From Hydrogenophaga sp. (GTDB lineage Bacteria; Pseudomonadota; Gammaproteobacteria; Burkholderiales; Burkholderiaceae_C): a stretch of DNA of 60,861 nucleotides. Position numbers and translations under genes: made by a program. Each line of letters opens with the position of its first letter. Positions within the stretch are counted from its first letter, which is position 1. A model generated the notes under the pieces. That model saw only the letters and a program-made list of their open reading frames with translations, was not told where the DNA came from and did not search any database. The stretch covers positions 1 to 60,861 of the forward strand of contig NZ_JAOASO010000048.1 of assembly GCF_030158645.1 (NCBI RefSeq). Direction: 5' to 3'. Of this stretch, positions 49,274 to 58,965 are shown piece by piece.

Positions 49274-49444
49274 GGGTGGTCACTCCGGGTGCGTGCGTCG
49301 CGAGGGTTTGAGGATAAGCGGCACGCCGGGATTCGGCAGGTGCTCGACCCTTCATCGCACCAGTGCCCTCCATAATCGGACGCAACACCGGTCGCCACCG
49401 GCGCAAGCACCGCCCACCACCCCGTCCACAGAAAGGCCCCGCCG

Positions 49445-51139
49445 ATGCCGCACGACGTCAGCCTGATCGCCACGGTTGCGGCAGGGTTCGGCCTGGCGAT
49501 GGTCTTCGGGTACCTCGCGGTGCGCCTGCGCATGCCGCCCTTGGTCGGTTATCTGCTGGCGGGCATCGTCATCAGCCCGGCCACACCCGGCTTCGTGGCC
49601 GACGTGGGTCTGGCGGGCCAGCTCGCCGAGATCGGCGTGATGCTGCTGATGTTCGGCGTGGGTCTGCACTTCTCGATCAACGACCTCATGGCGGTGCGCC
49701 GCATCGCCGTGCCGGGCGCGATCGTGCAGATTGCGGTGGCCACCTTGCTGGGCATGGCCGTCTCGCATTTCTGGGGCTGGAGCCTCGCGGGTTCGCTGGT
49801 GTTTGGCCTGTGCCTGTCGGTGGCCAGCACCGTGGTGCTGCTGCGCGCACTGGAGGCCAAGGGCCTGCTCAAGTCCATCAACGGCCAGATCGCGGTGGGC
49901 TGGCTGGTGGTGGAAGACCTGGTGATGGTGATGGTGCTGGTGCTGCTGCCGGCACTGGCCGGTGTGATCGGACCGGCCGAGGGGGCGGCCGCCGCCGAAG
50001 GCAGCGACATCTGGCGGGCGGTGGGCATCACGCTGGCCAAGGTCACCGCCTTCATCGTGCTCATGCTGGTGGTGGGGCGGCGGTTGTTGCCCAAGGCGCT
50101 GTGGTGGGTGGCGCGCACCGGCTCGCAGGAGCTGTTCACGCTGAGCGTGGTGGCGGTGGCGGTGGGCGTGGCGTTCGGCGCGGGCAAACTGTTCGATGTG
50201 TCGTTCGCATTGGGCGCCTTCTTCGCCGGCATGATGATGCGCGAGTCCGAGTTTGCCCACCGCGCGGCCGACGAATCCTTGCCGCTGCGCGACGCCTTCG
50301 CCGTGCTGTTCTTCGTGTCGGTGGGCATGCTGTTCGACCCCGCCGTGGTGTGGAACGAGCCGCTCAAGCTGCTGGCGGTGGTGGCCATCATCATGCTGGG
50401 CAAGACGGTGGCGGCGGTGGCGCTGGTGCTGCTCTTCAGCTACCCGCTGAACACCGCACTCACCGTGGGCGTGAGCCTGGCGCAGATCGGCGAGTTCTCC
50501 TTCATCCTCGCGGGCCTGGGCGTGGCGCTGAACCTGATGCCGGTGGAGGGCCAGAGCCTGGTGCTGGCGGGTGCGCTCATTTCCATTGCGGCCAACGCCG
50601 CGCTGTTCTCGGCGGTGGAGCCCATGCAGGCCTGGATACGCGAGCGCTCGGCCTACGCGCGCCAGCTCGAAGCGCGAGACGACCCACTGGCCGAGCTGCC
50701 GGCCTCCACCCACGCCTCCCTGCTGGCCAAACAGGTCGTGCTGGTGGGCCATGGCCGCGTGGGCGAGCGCATCGCGCAGTCCTTGCGCGAACAAGGCATT
50801 CCCTTCGTGGTGGCCGATGAAAACCGCGAAGTGGTGGATGCGCTGCGCAAGGACGGCATCGCAGCGGTGAGCGGTGATGCGTCCACGCCCGAGGTCTTGA
50901 TCCAGGCGCACATCGCCCGCGCAGCCGTGCTCGTCATCACCATCCCCGACACCATGAGCGTGCGCAAGATGGTGGAGATCGCGCGCACGCTCAACCCCGG
51001 GATCGACGTGATCCTGCGCACCCACAACGAAGAAGAAGCCGAGCTGCTCAAGAGCGAAAGCCTGGGCACCGTGTTCCTGGGCGATACAGAACTCGCGCGC
51101 GGCATGGCGGCCCATGTGCTGCTGCAGTTCAAGCGCTGA
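49445..51139 (+). CDS. YbaL/KefB-type monovalent cation:proton antiporter
   Basis: A 564-residue CPA2 antiporter with about 12 hydrophobic segments (residues 5-395) and a C-terminal RCK_N (Rossmann) domain beginning [14 protein letters not shown] near 432. GLHFSINDL and [13 protein letters not shown] are family signatures. The RCK_C domain is missing, as in YbaL. It exchanges K+ or Na+ for protons, gated by nucleotide. Eight bases upstream of the DUF1653 gene. Confidence 0.92.
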   Translation: MPHDVSLIATVAAGFGLAMVFGYLAVRLRMPPLVGYLLAGIVISPATPGFVADVGLAGQLAEIGVMLLMFGVGLHFSINDLMAVRRIAVPGAIVQIAVATLLGMAVSHFWGWSLAGSLVFGLCLSVASTVVLLRALEAKGLLKSINGQIAVGWLVVEDLVMVMVLVLLPALAGVIGPAEGAAAAEGSDIWRAVGITLAKVTAFIVLMLVVGRRLLPKALWWVARTGSQELFTLSVVAVAVGVAFGAGKLFDVSFALGAFFAGMMMRESEFAHRAADESLPLRDAFAVLFFVSVGMLFDPAVVWNEPLKLLAVVAIIMLGKTVAAVALVLLFSYPLNTALTVGVSLAQIGEFSFILAGLGVALNLMPVEGQSLVLAGALISIAANAALFSAVEPMQAWIRERSAYARQLEARDDPLAELPASTHASLLAKQVVLVGHGRVGERIAQSLREQGIPFVVADENREVVDALRKDGIAAVSGDASTPEVLIQAHIARAAVLVITIPDTMSVRKMVEIARTLNPGIDVILRTHNEEEAELLKSESLGTVFLGDTELARGMAAHVLLQFKR

Positions 51140-51147
51140 CACCCGCG

Positions 51148-51636
51148 ATGACCAACCACGACCTGCCCCCGCTGAACCCCACCCCGCCCGGCCTCTACCG
51201 CCACTACAAGGGCGGCTGGTACGAAGTGCTGGACACCGTGCGCTGCAGCGAAACCCTGCAGGGCATGACGCTGTACCGCGCGCTCTACGGTGGCTGGGGC
51301 CAGTGGGTGCGGCCGGCGGCCATGTTCGGCGAAACCGGCGAGTTCGAAGGCCGCACGCAACCCCGTTTTGTGCTTCACGACCCGGCCGGTGTGCCACTGG
51401 GCGACCTGCCCACGGCACAAGCCCTTGTGGCCCACCTGCGTGGCCTCGCGCAGCGCCAGGGGGTGGTGCTCGATGCCGCGCTGCGCCCACCGCCGCCCGA
51501 ACCCACCACGTGCTGCGGACGTGGCTGCAATGGCTGCGTGTGGGAAGGCTTTTACGAGGCCCTGCACCACTGGCGCACGGACGCGCTGGACCTGCTCAGA
51601 ACAGCGACTGCTGCCCCCGCAGACCCGCCGGCCTGA
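51148..51636 (+). CDS. DUF1653 domain fused to oxidoreductase-like C-terminal domain
   Basis: A 162-residue protein. The N-terminal half is DUF1653 (GLYRHYKGGWYEVLDTVRCS, then LYRALYGGWGQWVRP). The C-terminal part, TTCCGRGCNGCVWEGFYEAL, matches the short Cys-rich 'oxidoreductase-like' domain with four cysteines that may bind metal. The two are joined by a Pro-rich linker. It overlaps the convergent radical SAM gene by 41 bases. Confidence 0.85.
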   Translation: MTNHDLPPLNPTPPGLYRHYKGGWYEVLDTVRCSETLQGMTLYRALYGGWGQWVRPAAMFGETGEFEGRTQPRFVLHDPAGVPLGDLPTAQALVAHLRGLAQRQGVVLDAALRPPPPEPTTCCGRGCNGCVWEGFYEALHHWRTDALDLLRTATAAPADPPA

Positions 51637-52690
51637 AGAGGCCGGTGTTCAGCGGCTCGCGTTCGCGCGCATAGCCGAGGCGGTCGCAGGTCTTTTCAAA
51701 CCGCTGGCGCAGCAGGTCGGCCCACACGCCGCTGCCCTTCATGCGCTGCGCAAAATCGGCGTTGTAGTCGCGCCCGCCGCGCATCTCCTGCACACGGGCC
51801 ATCACGCGCGCGGCGCGGTCCGGGTGGTGCAGTTCCAGCCACTGGCGGAACATGGGGCTCAACTCGTGCGGCAGGCGCAGCACGGTGTAGAAGGCGCGCC
51901 GTGCGCCGGCCTCGAACGCGGCCTCCAGCACCTGCTCCATGTCGTCGTTGATGAACGGAATCTGCGGCGCCACGCTCACGCCCACCGGGATGCCGGCCTC
52001 GGCCAGCGTGCGGATGGTTCTCAGGCGGCGGTGCGGCGCGGCGGCGCGCGGCTCCAGCCGGCGGGTGAGTTTCGCGTCGAGCGAGGTGATGGTCACGTAC
52101 ACCGCCGCCAGGCCCTGCGCGGCCATCGGCGCGAGCAGGTCGATGTCGCGCTCCACGCCGCTGCCCTTGGTGACGATGGCCAGCGGGTGGCGCGTGTCGC
52201 CCAGCACCTGCAGCACGCCGCGCATGAGGCGCAGTTCGCGCTCGACGGGCTGGTAGGCGTCGGTCACGGTGCCGATGGCGAGCAGTTCGGGCACGTGGCG
52301 CGGGCTGGCCAGTTCGCGTTGCAGCACTTGTGCGATGTTGCGTTTGGCGATCAGCTTCGTTTCAAAGTCGATGCCCGGCGAGAGGTTGAGGTAGCTGTGG
52401 CTGGGCCGCGCGTAACAGTACACACAGCCGTGTTCGCAGCCCCGGTACGGGTTGAGGCCGAGGCGAAAGCCGATGTCGGGCGAGTCGTTGTGGGTGATGG
52501 CGCTTTTGGCGTCTTCAAAGCTCACCTCGGTGGCCGGCGGCGGCGCTTCGTCACGCGCCTGCACCGCATCGTCGAACGCGCCCCATCCATCGTCAAACGC
52601 TTCCCGGGCGTCGCGCTCGAAGCGGTGCGGCTGGTGCTGGGCCAGACCGCGGCCCTTGATGGCCTGCAGCGGAATGTGGACAGTGGACAT
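51596..52690 (-). CDS. PA0069-family radical SAM protein
   Basis: A 364-residue radical SAM enzyme with the cluster motif GCEHGCVYCYARPSH (CxxxCxxC) near residue 85. It matches the PA0069 family, related to spore-photoproduct-lyase-like proteins of unknown substrate. The last 41 bases overlap the convergent DUF1653 gene. A LexA-type box lies 11 bases before the ATG, so DNA-damage induction is likely. Confidence 0.92.
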   Translation of the reverse strand: MSTVHIPLQAIKGRGLAQHQPHRFERDAREAFDDGWGAFDDAVQARDEAPPPATEVSFEDAKSAITHNDSPDIGFRLGLNPYRGCEHGCVYCYARPSHSYLNLSPGIDFETKLIAKRNIAQVLQRELASPRHVPELLAIGTVTDAYQPVERELRLMRGVLQVLGDTRHPLAIVTKGSGVERDIDLLAPMAAQGLAAVYVTITSLDAKLTRRLEPRAAAPHRRLRTIRTLAEAGIPVGVSVAPQIPFINDDMEQVLEAAFEAGARRAFYTVLRLPHELSPMFRQWLELHHPDRAARVMARVQEMRGGRDYNADFAQRMKGSGVWADLLRQRFEKTCDRLGYAREREPLNTGLFRPAGLRGQQSLF

Positions 52691-52700
52691 GGTTCAAACA

Positions 52701-52716
52701 CTGTACACAGATACAG
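52701..52716 (-). promoter_or_regulatory. LexA (SOS) box
   Basis: CTGT-ACACAGAT-ACAG fits the CTGT-N8-ACAG LexA consensus with both half-sites intact. It is 11 bases upstream of the radical SAM ATG and 45 bases upstream of the divergent ABC ATPase gene, whose possible -10 (TAGAAT, 52719-52724) directly follows it. Confidence 0.7.
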
Positions 52717-52760
52717 CCTAGAATCCAGCCTCTTTTTCATCCACCCTCCGTGGAGATCCC

Positions 52761-53725
<965 letters not shown>

Positions 53726-53729
<4 letters not shown>

Positions 53730-54496
53730 TGGGGTTGAACATTCACGCGGTCAGGGCCATTTACCAGTTCGAAATGAACCGCGCCCTGCGCACCTGGGCA
53801 CAAAGCATCATCGCGCCGGTGCTCAGCACCTCGCTGTACTTCATCGTCTTCGGCTCGGCCATCGGCTCGCGCATGGGCGACATCGACGGCGTGAGCTACG
53901 GCGCCTACATCATCCCCGGCCTGCTCATGCTCTCGCTGCTGAGCGAAAGCATTTCCAACGCGGCCTTCGGCATCTACATGCCCAAATGGTCGGGCACCAT
54001 CTACGAGCTGCTCAGCGCACCGGTGAACTGGGTCGAGGTGCTGCTGGGCTATGTGGGCGCGGCGGCCACCAAGAGCCTCACGCTGGGCCTGTTGATCCTG
54101 CTGACGGCGCGCGTGTTCGTGCCGTATGAGGTGGCGCACCCGGTGTGGATGGTGGGCTTCCTCATCCTCACCGCCATCACCTTCTGCCTGTTCGGTTTCA
54201 TCATCGGCCTGTGGGCCGACAGCTTCCAGAAACTGCAGGTGATTCCGCTGCTCATCATCACCCCGCTCACCTTCCTGGGCGGTGCGTTCTACAGCATCAA
54301 CATGCTGCCGCCGGTGTGGCAGACGGTGTCGCTGTTCAACCCGGTGGTCTACCTCATCAGCGGCCTGCGCTGGGCCTTCTATGGCGCGGCCGACGTGCAC
54401 ATTGCGGTGAGCACCGGCATGACGCTGGCCTTCATGTTCACCTGCCTGGGCGTGGTGTGGTGGGTGTTCAAGACCGGCCACCGCATCCGGCGCTGA
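53726..54496 (+). CDS. YadH-type ABC-2 permease
   Basis: A 256-residue permease with six hydrophobic segments and the ABC-2 signature region [18 protein letters not shown] and [12 protein letters not shown] near the C terminus. It forms a two-gene exporter with the ATPase. A second Met directly after the first is also possible as start. Confidence 0.95.
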
Positions 54497-54542
54497 GGAC
54501 AGCTGCACACCGGTGTCGCGCCGGGTACCGGCTGAGGCCACC

Positions 54543-54560
54543 GCCATTTCAGGAAATGGC
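54543..54560 (+). promoter_or_regulatory. Palindrome upstream of the TRAP binding-protein gene
   Basis: GCCATTTC-AG-GAAATGGC: two perfect 8-bp arms with a 2-base centre. It ends four bases before a perfect TTGACA (54565-54570), although no good -10 follows at 17 bases. It is placed to act as an operator for the gene at 54634. Confidence 0.5.
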
Positions 54561-54633
54561 ACACTTGACACCCCCCAAGGGCATGGGAGTTCCGTGCCTG
54601 TTCACCGCCATCTTCCCTCTGGAGACAAGTTCA

Positions 54634-55716
54634 ATGGATCGTCGTTCACTGATCAAGAACGCTGGCATCGCCGGCGTGTTGACCACCGGTATCGCCCCCG
54701 CTGTGCACGCACAGGCCGCCGTGCGCTGGCGCCTGGCCAGCAGCTTCCCCAAGTCGCTGCCCACCATCTTCGGTTCCGCCGAAAAGTTCTCCGAAACCGT
54801 CAAGGCCCTCTCGGGCGGCAAGTTCGAAGTTTCCGTGCACGCCGCGGGCGACATCGTCCCCGCCTTCGGTGTGGTTGACGCCATCCAGGACAACACCATC
54901 GAAATGGCGCAAACCGCGCCCTACTACTTCACCGGCAAAGACCCCATCTTCGCGTTCGGCTGCGCTGTGCCCTTTGGCCTGACCGCGCGCCACATGGACG
55001 CCTGGATGGAACACGGCAACGGCCGCAAGCTGATGGACGAGTTCTACGGCAAGTTCAACATGGTCTCGATGAGCTCCGGCAACACCGGCACCCAGATGGG
55101 TGGCTGGTACCGCAAGGAAATCAAGAGCGTGGCCGACCTCAAGGGCCTGAAGATGCGCCTGGGTGGCGGCCTGTTCGGCGAGACCATGGCCAAGCTGGGC
55201 GTGGTGGCGCAAAACATGCCCGCTGGCGAGGTGTACCAGGCGCTGGAAAAAGGCACGCTGGACGCCACCGAGTTTGTCGGCCCGGCCGACGACGAGCGCC
55301 TGGGCTTCAACAAAGTGGCTCCGTTCTACTACTACCCCGGCTGGTGGGAAGGTGGCGCCGAGCTGGAGTTCTTCATCAACAAGAAAGCGTTTGACGCGCT
55401 GTCGCCCGAGAACAAGGCCATCGTGCGCGCCGCCGGTGCCGTGGCCGCGCGCGACATGACCGCCAAGTACGACGCCCTGAACCCGGTGGCGCTCAAGCGC
55501 CTGGTGGGCAGCGGCACCAAGCTCAAGCCTTTCACCAAGGACGTGATGGACGCCGGCTTCAAGGCCGCCATGGAAGTGTTCGCCACGCACGAAGCGAAGT
55601 CGCCCGAGTTCAAGAAGATCCACCAGGACATGCGCGCTTTCCAGCGCGACCAGATCCTGTGGAGCCGCTTCTCCGAGTGGCGCTACGACAGCTTCATCAC
55701 CACCGCCAAGATCTGA
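54634..55716 (+). CDS. TRAP-type solute-binding protein (DctP family), orphan
   Basis: A 360-residue periplasmic binding protein with a Tat-like N terminus (DRRSLIK, signal ending VHAQA). WRLASSFPKSLPTIFG, MRLGGGLFGETMAKLG and EFVGPADDERLGF match TRAP DctP proteins; the Arg in KMRLGG should contact the substrate carboxylate. GGAGA precedes the ATG. No DctQ or DctM membrane genes are adjacent. A strong terminator lies after it, inside the neighbouring gene. Confidence 0.93.
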   Translation: MDRRSLIKNAGIAGVLTTGIAPAVHAQAAVRWRLASSFPKSLPTIFGSAEKFSETVKALSGGKFEVSVHAAGDIVPAFGVVDAIQDNTIEMAQTAPYYFTGKDPIFAFGCAVPFGLTARHMDAWMEHGNGRKLMDEFYGKFNMVSMSSGNTGTQMGGWYRKEIKSVADLKGLKMRLGGGLFGETMAKLGVVAQNMPAGEVYQALEKGTLDATEFVGPADDERLGFNKVAPFYYYPGWWEGGAELEFFINKKAFDALSPENKAIVRAAGAVAARDMTAKYDALNPVALKRLVGSGTKLKPFTKDVMDAGFKAAMEVFATHEAKSPEFKKIHQDMRAFQRDQILWSRFSEWRYDSFITTAKI

Positions 55717-55764
55717 GCCGGTGGCAGCGGCCCGGGCGGAACCTTCCACCCGGATCGCTGACCC

Positions 55765-56268
55765 TCAGCGTTTCACACGGCCCGCCTTGGCGGGCTTTGT
55801 TTTGCCTGGCGGTTCCTTGAGCCGACCGTGCGCCTGCTCGAGCCACAGCAGCGTATCGGCGTGCGTCATGAAACGCCGAAGGTAATCGGGCGAGAGGTCG
55901 CGCATGATGCCCAGGGTTCGCAGCACCAGCCGGTGCGAGTTGAGCGGACCCGCGTTCTCCGGACCACGCTGCACGGCTTCGGTCACGTCGTCTTCAGCGC
56001 AGATGCGCGACCAGGTCTCCTGGAAGCGCATTGCGCTCCTGAGGTCAGGGCCGGCCTGCGTGGCGGCGGCGAGGCTCTGATTGAGCCGCGCCAGTGGCGA
56101 CACGGTTTTTTTCACATCGACGACGGGCGCAGCGGATGCAGCGGCTTCCGCCCGCCCGGCCATGGCGCGTTGCAGACGGTTCTGCAACACGCGCTGCACG
56201 GCCTCGGGCGCGGTCAGCATGCGCCGGCGCAAGGCCTGTGCGTAATGGTCATGCACCGGGTCACTCAC
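55765..56268 (-). CDS. DUF2894 protein, fourth gene of the motor-like operon
   Basis: A 167-residue soluble protein matching DUF2894: MLTAPEAVQRVLQNRLQRAM at the N terminus, SPLARLNQSLA in the middle, and GPLNSHRLVLRTLGIMRDLSPDYLRRF, in part, near the C terminus. The basic tail is Lys/Arg-rich. It overlaps the OmpA-like gene by eight bases. Function unknown; its constant position beside DUF802/OmpA genes suggests an accessory part of that complex. Confidence 0.88.
   Translation of the reverse strand: MSDPVHDHYAQALRRRMLTAPEAVQRVLQNRLQRAMAGRAEAAASAAPVVDVKKTVSPLARLNQSLAAATQAGPDLRSAMRFQETWSRICAEDDVTEAVQRGPENAGPLNSHRLVLRTLGIMRDLSPDYLRRFMTHADTLLWLEQAHGRLKEPPGKTKPAKAGRVKR
55780..55803 (+). terminator. 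Terminator of the TRAP gene, inside the DUF2894 coding end
   Basis: Stem GCCCGC/GCGGGC (6 bp) with loop CTTG, followed by TTTGTTTT on the plus strand. It lies within the last codons of the convergent DUF2894 gene, which therefore encode part of the terminator. Confidence 0.75.
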
Positions 56269-56926
56269 GCGGGGTCGCTTTCACGGCGTTGGCCGCCTTG
56301 GGCACAGGCGCCATCTCCACCCGTCGGTTGAGCGCGCGACCCTTCTCATCGGTGTTGGATGCCACGGGTTGTTCGGCGCCGAAGGCCGCGCTGAACACGC
56401 GCTGCGGCGGCATTCCTTCTTCGATCAGCGCGCGGGTCACGGTGAGCGCGCGCTGCGCCGAGAGTTCGAGGTTGTCCGCAAAGCGCTGGTTGTTGGCCTG
56501 CACCGGGCGGTCGTCGGTGAAACCGCTGACCATCAGCATCTCGTCGCGCTCGCCCAGGTACACCTGCAGCGGCGGCACCAGGCTCTTGAGCACCTGGCGA
56601 CCTTCAGGGCGCAGTTCATCGGAGTTCAACGGAAACAGCACGCTGCCGCTGATGCCGATGCGGCCGTTGTTCAGCGTCACACGCCCGCTCTGCAGCGGAA
56701 TGGCCAGCGCCTTTTCCAGCGCCATGCGGCGGGCCTCTTCCTGCTGCCGTTTCTGCACCTCCGACTGCAGGCTCGCCACCAGGTCCATCTGCACCACCAG
56801 CACGCCCATGAGGATGAGCACAAAGGCGCCCACCAGACCGGCCATGAGGTCGCCGAACACGGCCCAGACCGGTGCGGTCTGATCGTCCGCAACATCGTCG
56901 AGGGTGTCGTCCAGCCCGGTCATCAC
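56261..56926 (-). CDS. MotB/ZorB-like OmpA-domain protein
   Basis: A 221-residue protein with a single N-terminal membrane helix, WAVFGDLMAGLVGAFVLILM, that carries an Asp (D26) at the position of the proton-binding Asp of MotB/ZorB. A coiled-coil linker follows (55-75), then an OmpA peptidoglycan-binding domain (about 100-215; VSGFTDDRPV, NLELSAQRALTVTRALIEEG and NRRVEM). It would anchor an ion-driven stator to the cell wall. Overlaps the DUF802 gene by ATGA and the DUF2894 gene by eight bases. Confidence 0.9.
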   Translation of the reverse strand: MMTGLDDTLDDVADDQTAPVWAVFGDLMAGLVGAFVLILMGVLVVQMDLVASLQSEVQKRQQEEARRMALEKALAIPLQSGRVTLNNGRIGISGSVLFPLNSDELRPEGRQVLKSLVPPLQVYLGERDEMLMVSGFTDDRPVQANNQRFADNLELSAQRALTVTRALIEEGMPPQRVFSAAFGAEQPVASNTDEKGRALNRRVEMAPVPKAANAVKATPRE

Positions 56927-58965
56927 GCGGTGCTCTCCACCGGGCGCATCTGGTCACTGCGCAGGCGCCGCAGGTCTTCGACGATGCCCTGCTGCGAGCT
57001 GATGCTCAGGTCGATCACCTCGCGCGCCTGGGCCACGTAATACGCCAGCTGCTCGTCGCTGCGCTGCATCGACTGGCCCACCGCCGCTTCGATGCGCTGC
57101 AGGCTGTCGATGAGTTTTTCGTTGGTGGCGGCGAAGAGCTGCACGCCGTGGCCAAAGGCCTCGCCCAGCGCGGCCAGCTCGATGGCGCTGCCGCTGACCT
57201 GCGCGGCCACGTCGTCGGCGCGGTGGGCCTGAGCGCCCACCGTCTCCGCGAACTGGCGGCCCACCTGGTCGAGCACGCTGCTGGCGGATGTGACCAGCGA
57301 TTCGATGGCCGCGCGCTGCTCGCCGGTGGCTTGCTGCACCGTCTGCAGCAGGCTGCCGATGTTGTTCATGAGGGCCGTGCGCTCTTGCAGTGCCAGGTTG
57401 TCGCGTTCGCCGAGCTGCGTGGTTTCGCGCTTGAGCTGCGCGATCACCTCGGCCGCGGCCTTGGGCGCCTCCGACGCGGCCTCCATCAGGCGCGCCATCG
57501 GCGCTTCGATCGCAGTGCCCAGCGCGCTCAGGTGGGTGCTCACCTGGGCATTGAGCGAGACCTGCAGCTCGGCCAGGCGCTGCACAGCCGCCTCGCCGCG
57601 CGTGGCTTCCTCGCTGCGCAAAGCGGCCAGCTCGTCGCGCCAGCGCGTGGCGGTCTGCGCCAGCGTCTGGCCCACGGCCTGCTGCTGCGCCAGGGTCTGC
57701 GCGCCGAGTTGTTGCCACTCGGTTTGCACGGTGGTGGCCAGGGCCTGCAGGGACTGGGTCCAGGCGGTCTGGCGCGCTTGTTCGGCGGCGGTCTGCTCGG
57801 CGTGCGCGCGCGCAGCGGTGTCCTGCACGCGGACGATCAGGTCCGACGAGCGCTGCTCGAAGCTGCTGTTGAAGACTGCGAGCGAGCGCTCCAGACCCGC
57901 GACCTGCTCCTCCCCGCTGCGCGCGTGCTGCTGCAAGGCGCTGGTCCAGCCCGCCAGCGCGTCGCTGGCCGTGGCACCGAAGCGGCTGGCGAGTTCACCG
58001 AGCTGCGTTTGCACCGCCTGCCCCACGCGCTCGTGCAGGAGCGTGGACTCGGCCGCGATGGCGGTCATGGCGTTCTCCACCACCGGTTGCAGCGTCTCGC
58101 CCGCCAGGCGCGCGCTGGCCGAGAGGCTCTCGTCCAACGACCGCGCCACCGACTGGCCGAGCGCCCGGTAGGCCGCGTTCGCCTCGCGGTGAAACGCCTC
58201 CTGACGCGCCAGCAACTGATCGTCCAGCTGCTGACCGCGCCGCTCCATCTGCTCCATCAGGGCCTGCAGCTGGGTCACCACCGCTGGCAGGGCACCGGCC
58301 TGCTGCTGCAATGCCTTGAAGGTCTCATTGCGCTGATGCGCGAGCGAAAACGGACGGAACACGGTGGCGACTTGCGCGTCGAGTTCGCGCACCACCCGCA
58401 GGCGCTCGCGCCGGCTGATGGCCGACATGAGGCCCAGCATGGCCGAGGTGGCCACGCCCACCACCGAGGTGCCAAACGCCAGCCCCAGGCCCTTGATGGG
58501 TTCGGCCAACGCGGAGCGGATGGCCTGCAGATCGGCCGTGCCCTCCAGCGTGAACACGGCGCCACGGAAAGTGACGACCAGGCCCAGGAAGGTGCCGAGC
58601 ATGCCCAGCATCACCAGCAGGCCGATCAGGTACGGCGTGAGCGCCAGGCCGGGCAAGGCGCTGCGCTCCCCTTCGATGCGGGAGCGAACGGGGCCTTGCA
58701 GCGCGGGGGGCAGGCGGGCGATCCAATCACCCAACTGTTCCAGTGGTTGCGGCACCTCGGCCACTGCCTGCGCCAGCGCAGCGGTGTGCGCGGAGAAGCG
58801 CCGTATCTCCTGTGCGCCCACGAGGTAGGTGGCGCCGATGGCCAGCGTCATGGCCAGTGCGATGGCACTGGTGCCGACGAAGCCCCGGCCGACCCAGACC
58901 ACGGCGATGACGCCGAGGACAAAGGCGCCGAGGACGAAGAGGCGGTTCGCGGAGTTCGAATTCAT
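56923..58965 (-). CDS. DUF802 MotA/ZorA-like protein with long coiled-coil tail
   Basis: A 680-residue membrane protein. Four helices: about 9-26, 31-50, 109-133 (LIGLLVMLGMLGTFLGLVVT, the MotA/ExbB/ZorA signature) and 158-182 (GLAFGTSVVGVATSAMLGLM). From residue 190 onward a very long Gln/Ala/Glu-rich tail is predicted to be coiled coil, resembling the intracellular tail of ZorA more than MotA. Partner of the OmpA-like protein encoded immediately after it. Function of DUF802 proteins is not established. Confidence 0.88.
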   Translation of the reverse strand: MNSNSANRLFVLGAFVLGVIAVVWVGRGFVGTSAIALAMTLAIGATYLVGAQEIRRFSAHTAALAQAVAEVPQPLEQLGDWIARLPPALQGPVRSRIEGERSALPGLALTPYLIGLLVMLGMLGTFLGLVVTFRGAVFTLEGTADLQAIRSALAEPIKGLGLAFGTSVVGVATSAMLGLMSAISRRERLRVVRELDAQVATVFRPFSLAHQRNETFKALQQQAGALPAVVTQLQALMEQMERRGQQLDDQLLARQEAFHREANAAYRALGQSVARSLDESLSASARLAGETLQPVVENAMTAIAAESTLLHERVGQAVQTQLGELASRFGATASDALAGWTSALQQHARSGEEQVAGLERSLAVFNSSFEQRSSDLIVRVQDTAARAHAEQTAAEQARQTAWTQSLQALATTVQTEWQQLGAQTLAQQQAVGQTLAQTATRWRDELAALRSEEATRGEAAVQRLAELQVSLNAQVSTHLSALGTAIEAPMARLMEAASEAPKAAAEVIAQLKRETTQLGERDNLALQERTALMNNIGSLLQTVQQATGEQRAAIESLVTSASSVLDQVGRQFAETVGAQAHRADDVAAQVSGSAIELAALGEAFGHGVQLFAATNEKLIDSLQRIEAAVGQSMQRSDEQLAYYVAQAREVIDLSISSQQGIVEDLRRLRSDQMRPVESTA

